From assembly GCA_000436695.1 (NCBI GenBank), contig HF992622.1, forward strand, positions 3,475 to 38,442: a stretch of DNA of 34,968 bases. The letters are read 5' to 3'. The DNA is from Prevotella sp. CAG:1185. Its GTDB lineage: Bacteria; Bacteroidota; Bacteroidia; Bacteroidales; Bacteroidaceae. This document shows positions 30,390 to 34,968 of this stretch, piece after piece (within the stretch, counting starts at the first letter, position 1; the number at the start of each line of letters is the position of its first letter). The position numbers were made by a program, and so were the translations under genes. The notes beneath the pieces are model-generated. The model saw only the letters and a program-made list of their open reading frames with translations. It searched no databases and was not told where the DNA came from.

Positions 30390-31532
30390 TTATATGAGCA
30401 TTACCAGCACATAAGTCCAGTGAGCAACCATGCCGGCAGCTATTCCGCCAATGGTATGCGATACGATTGCCTTTGAAGTAAGTTCGCGATAGCCGAGAGA
30501 ATCGAGCATGGCTGTATGGGTGCTGAGGTATCCGCTCCAGCACATTCCGATGGCTGTGAACACGGCAATGGCGTTGCCGTCTATCCATCCTGCGTTCATA
30601 AATCCGGGTATCAGGCCGAGCGACGCGCCCACAGCGCCCAAAGCCGTTATGGGGAAGGCTACCTGATGAGGGTCGTTGAAGCCGAAAAGCCATGCAAACA
30701 GGAAGTCGATCTTGTTGGCGAGCCACGGCAGAAGTTCCACGCCCTGATACGGTGAACCGTCATAGCCGTTGGCACCGGCGCCGAACGTGAGCATCATGAC
30801 CAGCGTTGATATTATCAGCACACCGGGAATGATGGCTATGCCGATGTCAACGCCGGTGCGTCCGCCGTCTAGAAGAGAGTTGAGAGTGCGCAAAAACACG
30901 CTCTTCTGCTCTTCCTCACGCTCCTCTTCCTCAGCCTCATGACGGTCGCACACCTGTTCGTCTGCATACTGCGGATAGGCTTTAAGTATCTTGCGCTGCA
31001 TGAGCCGCGTGGACACTATGCAGCCTACGAATGCACCGAAGAGCCCTACTATCGGTTCGATATAGAAGCCCTGCCCCACCATGAACACCATGACGAGCAG
31101 GCCCATGCCGAAGGCTGTGCCGAAATTGGTGAGCGAGATAAACTGATATTTCTTGAAATAACTGCTAAAGCGCTTGTCCTGCGACAGAGAGATGATGGCC
31201 GGATTGTCCGACAGAAAGGTCATCACAGCACCGAGAGATGCCACTCCGGGCAGATTGAACAGCGGACGCATGAGCGGACGGAGCAGCTTTTCGAGCAGAC
31301 TGACAACGCCAAACTCTACAAACAGGCGGCCTATTGCGCCCGTTATGACGCAGATGCCCATGAGATAGAACACCGTGTTGAGCAGAAGGTCGTGGGCGGT
31401 CTTCATTATGGTGTTAAGCATATTGGGCACGCCCATGATTGAACCGATGTAACCGAAGAGTGCAAAAATGACGCACAGACAGACTATTCCGCTCGGTATG
31501 GCCTGCCACACTCTCTTTAACATTGTCTTCAT
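30390..31532 (-). CDS. Gate-domain (nucleoside-recognition-like) inner-membrane protein
   Basis: 380 residues, eight to ten membrane segments. Two Gate-type repeats can be seen. The first holds FYLMGICVITGAIGRLFVEF and a conserved loop, MTFLSDNPAIISLSQDKRF. The second holds GIAIIPGVLIISTLVMMLTF, FGFNDPHQVAFPITALGAVG and GMCWSGYLSTHTAMLDSLGY. A charged cytosolic loop (about 195-214, HEAEEEEREEEQ) separates the halves. Members of this family (YjiH/SpoIIIAE-like nucleoside-recognition fold) are transporter-like, but the substrate is unknown. It follows the porin gene by 100 bp on the same strand without a terminator between, so outer- and inner-membrane steps may be coupled. Confidence 0.85.
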   Translation of the reverse strand: MKTMLKRVWQAIPSGIVCLCVIFALFGYIGSIMGVPNMLNTIMKTAHDLLLNTVFYLMGICVITGAIGRLFVEFGVVSLLEKLLRPLMRPLFNLPGVASLGAVMTFLSDNPAIISLSQDKRFSSYFKKYQFISLTNFGTAFGMGLLVMVFMVGQGFYIEPIVGLFGAFVGCIVSTRLMQRKILKAYPQYADEQVCDRHEAEEEEREEEQKSVFLRTLNSLLDGGRTGVDIGIAIIPGVLIISTLVMMLTFGAGANGYDGSPYQGVELLPWLANKIDFLFAWLFGFNDPHQVAFPITALGAVGASLGLIPGFMNAGWIDGNAIAVFTAIGMCWSGYLSTHTAMLDSLGYRELTSKAIVSHTIGGIAAGMVAHWTYVLVMLI

Positions 31533-31632
31533 AAATTGCAGTTATTAAGGTTAAGTTATATCATTATTTTCTTCATTGCCCGTCTGCCAGCCGACAAGAC
31601 CTGACAGCCGTGGACTGACAGGCACAAAGTTT

Positions 31633-32658
31633 TCAGTTGTCGTCCTTCTTCCACGGATTCTTCAGTTTCAGCAGGTTGACGTTCCACATCAGTCCAATGC
31701 TCATAAAGTCGCGTCCGGGCTTCATCGTTCCATCCTGATTGCTGTTTTTTCCGAAAGTGTAGGCATACATGGCATGCAGGCGTATGTTGCTAAGCGGATA
31801 AAACTCCACGCCGCCGCTGACAGATGTGAGTTCGGTGCCGTCGAACACAGAACAGTCTGCCGCCTTGCCTGTACGGTTAACATCATAGGTCACCTTGCCG
31901 AGAACGTTCAACTTGTCAATAGGTCGATAAGCCAGCTCAGCCATTATGGAACAGTCTTTAAAAAGAAATGTGTGGCCTGATGACGCACGGTTCATGAAGT
32001 CGGCTTCAAGACACAGCCTGCCAAGCGTAAGCTTATGTCCCAAAGCAAGATAGCTGATATACTTACCGGGCATATATTCAACAAGGTTGGCCGAATACAT
32101 AGTGCCGAGGCATCCGTTGTTGCCCACCCACATAAGGTTATACGCATACATGTCGGGGGCATTGGCGCGATATATGCTTTGGCTGCACTGCGCCATCAGC
32201 TTGTTGCGCCCGTCGGGGGGGGTATAGCTCACTGTTGCCGCCAGCTGGAAAGGCGATATGTTGTTCCAATACTCAGATGCCGCATAAACGTCAACGGGAT
32301 TCTTGTCATATTCATATCCGCCAACTGCCACGACATCCTTGCCTGCGGCAAATTCCCAACGTCCGTCAGGGCTATACACAAGTTTAGCCCAGTCAGTGGC
32401 ATCAAAGAAACTCATGTCTGAATGTCCCACGTTAAGGCGTTGGCGGTAGGCATAAGAAAAATGCTTGTCTATCTTTCCGTCTATTGACAACATGAGATAT
32501 TTACCCTTGAAGCCGGAGTTGTCGTGAATGGCCTTGCCGTCGATATACTCTCTCTGGTAGTCCACACGTGTCTGCATCTTCAGCCTCACCAGTTCGTCCT
32601 GAGCATTGGCGGTCAGGACACACGCACCGAACAAAACGGCACCGATAAGCGTTTTCAT
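31633..32658 (-). CDS. Outer-membrane porin (phosphate-selective porin O/P-like)
   Basis: 341 residues. A signal peptide (1-19, ending LTANAQ) precedes a barrel of alternating strands: DELVRLKMQTRVDYQREYID (20-39), YLMLSIDGKIDKHFSYAYRQ, WEFAAGKDVVAVGGYEY, VSGGVEFYPLSNIRLHAMYA, and a last strand SIGLMWNVNLLKLKNP. The arrangement fits the OprP/OprO-like porins common in Bacteroidetes; the substrate is not readable. A run of eight C on the coding strand (32215-32222, within SYTPPDGR) is a slippage-prone tract; the frame is open in this sequence. It has a consensus promoter and heads the transcript with the Gate-domain gene. Confidence 0.85.
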   Translation of the reverse strand: MKTLIGAVLFGACVLTANAQDELVRLKMQTRVDYQREYIDGKAIHDNSGFKGKYLMLSIDGKIDKHFSYAYRQRLNVGHSDMSFFDATDWAKLVYSPDGRWEFAAGKDVVAVGGYEYDKNPVDVYAASEYWNNISPFQLAATVSYTPPDGRNKLMAQCSQSIYRANAPDMYAYNLMWVGNNGCLGTMYSANLVEYMPGKYISYLALGHKLTLGRLCLEADFMNRASSGHTFLFKDCSIMAELAYRPIDKLNVLGKVTYDVNRTGKAADCSVFDGTELTSVSGGVEFYPLSNIRLHAMYAYTFGKNSNQDGTMKPGRDFMSIGLMWNVNLLKLKNPWKKDDN

Positions 32659-32696
32659 TTATCGTATCAGATTTTAGGTTATTTATTAAACGTGGG

Positions 32697-32727
32697 CAAA
32701 TATAGTATAAATAGCGTTTAGTGCAAA
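32697..32727 (-). promoter_or_regulatory. Promoter of the porin / Gate-domain operon (perfect consensus)
   Basis: On the minus strand TTTG (32724-32727), 19 bp, TATATTTG (32697-32704). The start near 32690 gives a leader of about 32 nt. Confidence 0.85.
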
Positions 32728-32770
32728 ATAATAATGAATGAAAAATGAATAAATTTTCGTGCCACAAAAA

Positions 32771-32800
32771 AGGCGCTGCTCCACAAAAGGAACAGCGCCT
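32771..32800 (-). terminator. Terminator of infB
   Basis: The arms 32771-32782 and 32789-32800 pair at 11 of 12 positions over a 6-nt loop. The minus strand then runs into TTTTT. It lies 40 nt after the infB stop codon. Confidence 0.88.
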
Positions 32801-32840
32801 CATAGATGACTTATTTATGAATTATGAGCAATATGACTCA

Positions 32841-34968
32841 TTAGAGTTTCTGCTTAACCTCAATCTCGGTGAAGGTCTCTATGATATCGCCCACCTGAAT
32901 GTCGTTAAAGTTAACCAGACTGATACCGCACTCAAAGTTGACACCAACCTCCTTGACATCGTCCTTGAAGCGTTTCAGGGCATTGATTTCGCCTGTGTGG
33001 ACAACGATACCGTCGCGTACTACGCGGGCTTTGTCAACACGGTGAACCTTACCTTCGGTTACGTATGCACCGGCAACGGTTCCGACCTTAGAGATGTGGT
33101 AAACCTCACGTACTTCAACCTGACCTGTAACAACCTCTTTCTTAACCTTCTCGAGCATACCCTCCATAGCCGACTTGACGTCTTCTATGGCATCATAAAT
33201 CACTGAGTAAGTGTTGATTTCAACGCCTTCCTGGTCGGCAAGCTTGCGTGCAGCGGCTGAAGGACGAACCTGGAAGCCCACGATGAGAGCGTCTGATGCG
33301 TCGGCAAGAGTAACGTCGCTCTCTGAAATCTGACCTACAGCCTTGTAGATTACGTTTACATTAATCTTCTCTGTAGACAGCTTGATGAACGAGTCGCTGA
33401 GAGCCTCGATACTTCCGTCGGTATCACCCTTGACGATGATGTTAAGCTCCTTGAACGAACCGAGGGCAATACGGTGGCTGATATCGCTGAGGGTGAGTCG
33501 CTTCTGTGTGCGCAGACCCTGCTCACGCTGCAGCTGCAGACGCTTGTTGGCAATCTCGCGTGCCTCCTGCTCTGTCTCAAGCACATGGAATGTGTCGCCG
33601 GCTGTAGGTGCGCCGTTAAGACCGAGGATGATTGCAGGCTCAGCGGGAGCTGCCTTCTCGATGCGCTGGTTACGCTCGTTGAACATGGCCTTGATGCGGC
33701 CGTAGCTTGTTCCGGCAATAACTATATCGCCAACGCGCAGCGTTCCGTTGCTTACGAGTACCGTTGACACATAGCCGCGGCCCTTGTCGAGCGACGACTC
33801 GATGATGCTACCCGTAGCCTTACGGTTAGGATTGGCCTTGAGGTCGAGCATCTCTGCCTCGAGAAGCACTTTCTCAAGCAGTTCGTCAACGCCTATACCT
33901 TTCTTGGCACTTATTTCCTGGCACTGGTACTTACCGCCCCACTCCTCTACGAGCAGGTTCATGTTGGCCAGGTCTTCACGTATCTTGTCCGGATTGGCTC
34001 CCGGTTTATCAATCTTGTTTATAGCAAACACCATGGGCACATTGGCAGCCTGTGCATGTGCAATGGCCTCACGTGTGGTAGGCATCACGCTGTCGTCGGC
34101 TGCGATGATGATGATTGCGATATCGGTTACCTGTGCTCCGCGGGCACGCATGGCGGTGAAGGCCTCGTGTCCCGGGGTGTCGAGGAATGTTATCTTTCGG
34201 CCGTCTGCAAGCGTAACGTTGTAAGCTCCGATGTGCTGGGTGATACCGCCTGCCTCACCGGCAATCACGTTGGTGTTGCGTATGTGGTCGAGGAGCGATG
34301 TCTTACCGTGGTCAACGTGTCCCATCACAGTTACGATAGGAGCGCGCGGAACGAGATCGTTCTCATCGTCCTCTTCCTCAGTTATAGCTTCAGAAACCTC
34401 CGCACTTACATATTCTGTCTTGAATCCGAACTCCTCTGCAACAAGGTTGATGGTCTCGGCATCAAGACGCTGGTTGATTGAAACCATAATACCAACGCTC
34501 ATACATGTTCCGATAACCTGATTGACAGAAACGTTCATCATGCTTGCAAGCTCGCTCACGGTTACAAACTCGGTTAGCTTCAGTGTCTTGCTTTCTGCCT
34601 TAGCCTCAGCGCGCTGCTCCTTCAGATGCTCCTGAGCAGCCTCACGCTTCTCCTTACGGTATTTGGCTCCCTTCTTGTTCTGTCCTTTGCTTGTAAGGCG
34701 TGCCAGTGTTTCCTTAACCTGACGTGCAACGTCTTCCTCGTTAACCTCCAGCGGCTTGTGGTTGCGCTTGCGGTTTTTCTTCTTGGCGTTGCCCTTGTCA
34801 GAGTGGTTGTCGCCATTGCCGCCATTGTTCTGTTTAACGGCCTGGTCTATGTTTACGCGCTCCTTGGTTATGCGCGAGCGTTTCTTCTTTCCGTCGGGAT
34901 GAGCCTGCATGGCCTTCTCCTCGCGCTCCTTGCGGCGCTCTTCCTTGGTCTTTTTCTTCGGGCGTGTG
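32841..34968 (-). CDS. infB: Translation initiation factor IF-2, N-terminus cut by window edge
   Basis: 709 residues are visible; the reading frame stays open to the right edge (the codons before the first Met at 34910 read TRPKKKTKEERRKEREEKA), so the start lies outside. Visible parts in order: lysine-rich N-terminal extension; IF2_N-type segment (LTEFVTVSELASMMNVSVNQ); the GTPase domain with P-loop GHVDHGKTSLLDHI, switch 1 region GEAGGITQHIGAY, DTPGHEAFTAMRARGAQVTD, and NKIDKPGANPDKI; then domain II, domain III and the C-terminal fMet-tRNA-binding domain (VGTVAGAYVTEGKVHR). It brings initiator tRNA to the 30S subunit. The terminator right after it shows that it is the last gene of its operon. 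Confidence 0.97.
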   Translation of the reverse strand, partial: TRPKKKTKEERRKEREEKAMQAHPDGKKKRSRITKERVNIDQAVKQNNGGNGDNHSDKGNAKKKNRKRNHKPLEVNEEDVARQVKETLARLTSKGQNKKGAKYRKEKREAAQEHLKEQRAEAKAESKTLKLTEFVTVSELASMMNVSVNQVIGTCMSVGIMVSINQRLDAETINLVAEEFGFKTEYVSAEVSEAITEEEDDENDLVPRAPIVTVMGHVDHGKTSLLDHIRNTNVIAGEAGGITQHIGAYNVTLADGRKITFLDTPGHEAFTAMRARGAQVTDIAIIIIAADDSVMPTTREAIAHAQAANVPMVFAINKIDKPGANPDKIREDLANMNLLVEEWGGKYQCQEISAKKGIGVDELLEKVLLEAEMLDLKANPNRKATGSIIESSLDKGRGYVSTVLVSNGTLRVGDIVIAGTSYGRIKAMFNERNQRIEKAAPAEPAIILGLNGAPTAGDTFHVLETEQEAREIANKRLQLQREQGLRTQKRLTLSDISHRIALGSFKELNIIVKGDTDGSIEALSDSFIKLSTEKINVNVIYKAVGQISESDVTLADASDALIVGFQVRPSAAARKLADQEGVEINTYSVIYDAIEDVKSAMEGMLEKVKKEVVTGQVEVREVYHISKVGTVAGAYVTEGKVHRVDKARVVRDGIVVHTGEINALKRFKDDVKEVGVNFECGISLVNFNDIQVGDIIETFTEIEVKQKL

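Overview
The window looks like a chromosomal segment of a Bacteroidales bacterium, most likely Prevotella in the broad sense. Three things point there. Promoters repeatedly match the Bacteroidetes pattern TTTG-N19/20-TAnnTTTG (clearest at 9654, 13854, 26315 and 32697). Start codons follow A/T-rich leaders and almost never a Shine-Dalgarno sequence. The genes are typical of the phylum: receiver-fused PEP/pyruvate-binding protein, PepSY-like lipoprotein, NADP-type glutamate dehydrogenase, DUF2141 protein, short Crp/Fnr regulator, GH43 and PL1 pectin enzymes. No rRNA, tRNA, CRISPR array or intact insertion sequence was seen.

Layout. 1-320: start of a MutS-related membrane-anchored ATPase running off the left edge. 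679-3867: small membrane protein plus a 989-residue receiver/PEP-synthase-like fusion. 4030-4911: PepSY-like lipoprotein. 5202-8918: sulfur/nitrogen assimilation block: a long leader with a possible 55-codon ORF, O-acetylhomoserine sulfhydrylase, glutamate dehydrogenase, and an RlpA-like cell-wall protein. 8919-9785: non-coding region with a large palindromic element and a 22-bp-periodic array. 9786-11836: DUF2141 protein, two paralogous membrane proteins and a winged-helix regulator. 11972-13669: ridA and ilvA, a metabolic pair in which RidA removes the reactive enamine/imine made by threonine deaminase. 14023-17263: glycerate kinase, membrane-anchored alpha/beta hydrolase, glycine-zipper lipoprotein.

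17400-22860 is the accessory part: an AT-rich PLD-type nuclease cassette with its own promoter and terminator, a decayed transposase, a cupin, a short fragment of probable mobile-element origin, and a divergent Crp regulator / SMR / MFS efflux cassette. 23565-29160 holds an M20 dipeptidase and then polysaccharide genes (GH43, a lipoprotein whose signal peptide is out of frame with its body, PL1 pectate lyase). 29356-32658: lipocalin, a second region with both repeat families, a Gate-domain membrane protein and a porin carrying a C8 tract. The 3' part of infB fills the right edge.

The most unusual signals are two dispersed repeat families. One is a complex palindrome built from exactly eight GTGAYGAG octamers in the same order and orientation at two loci about 21 kb apart. 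The other is a degenerate 22-bp tandem array at three intergenic loci, two of them directly beside the octamer element. Neither encodes protein, and I cannot match either to a named family.
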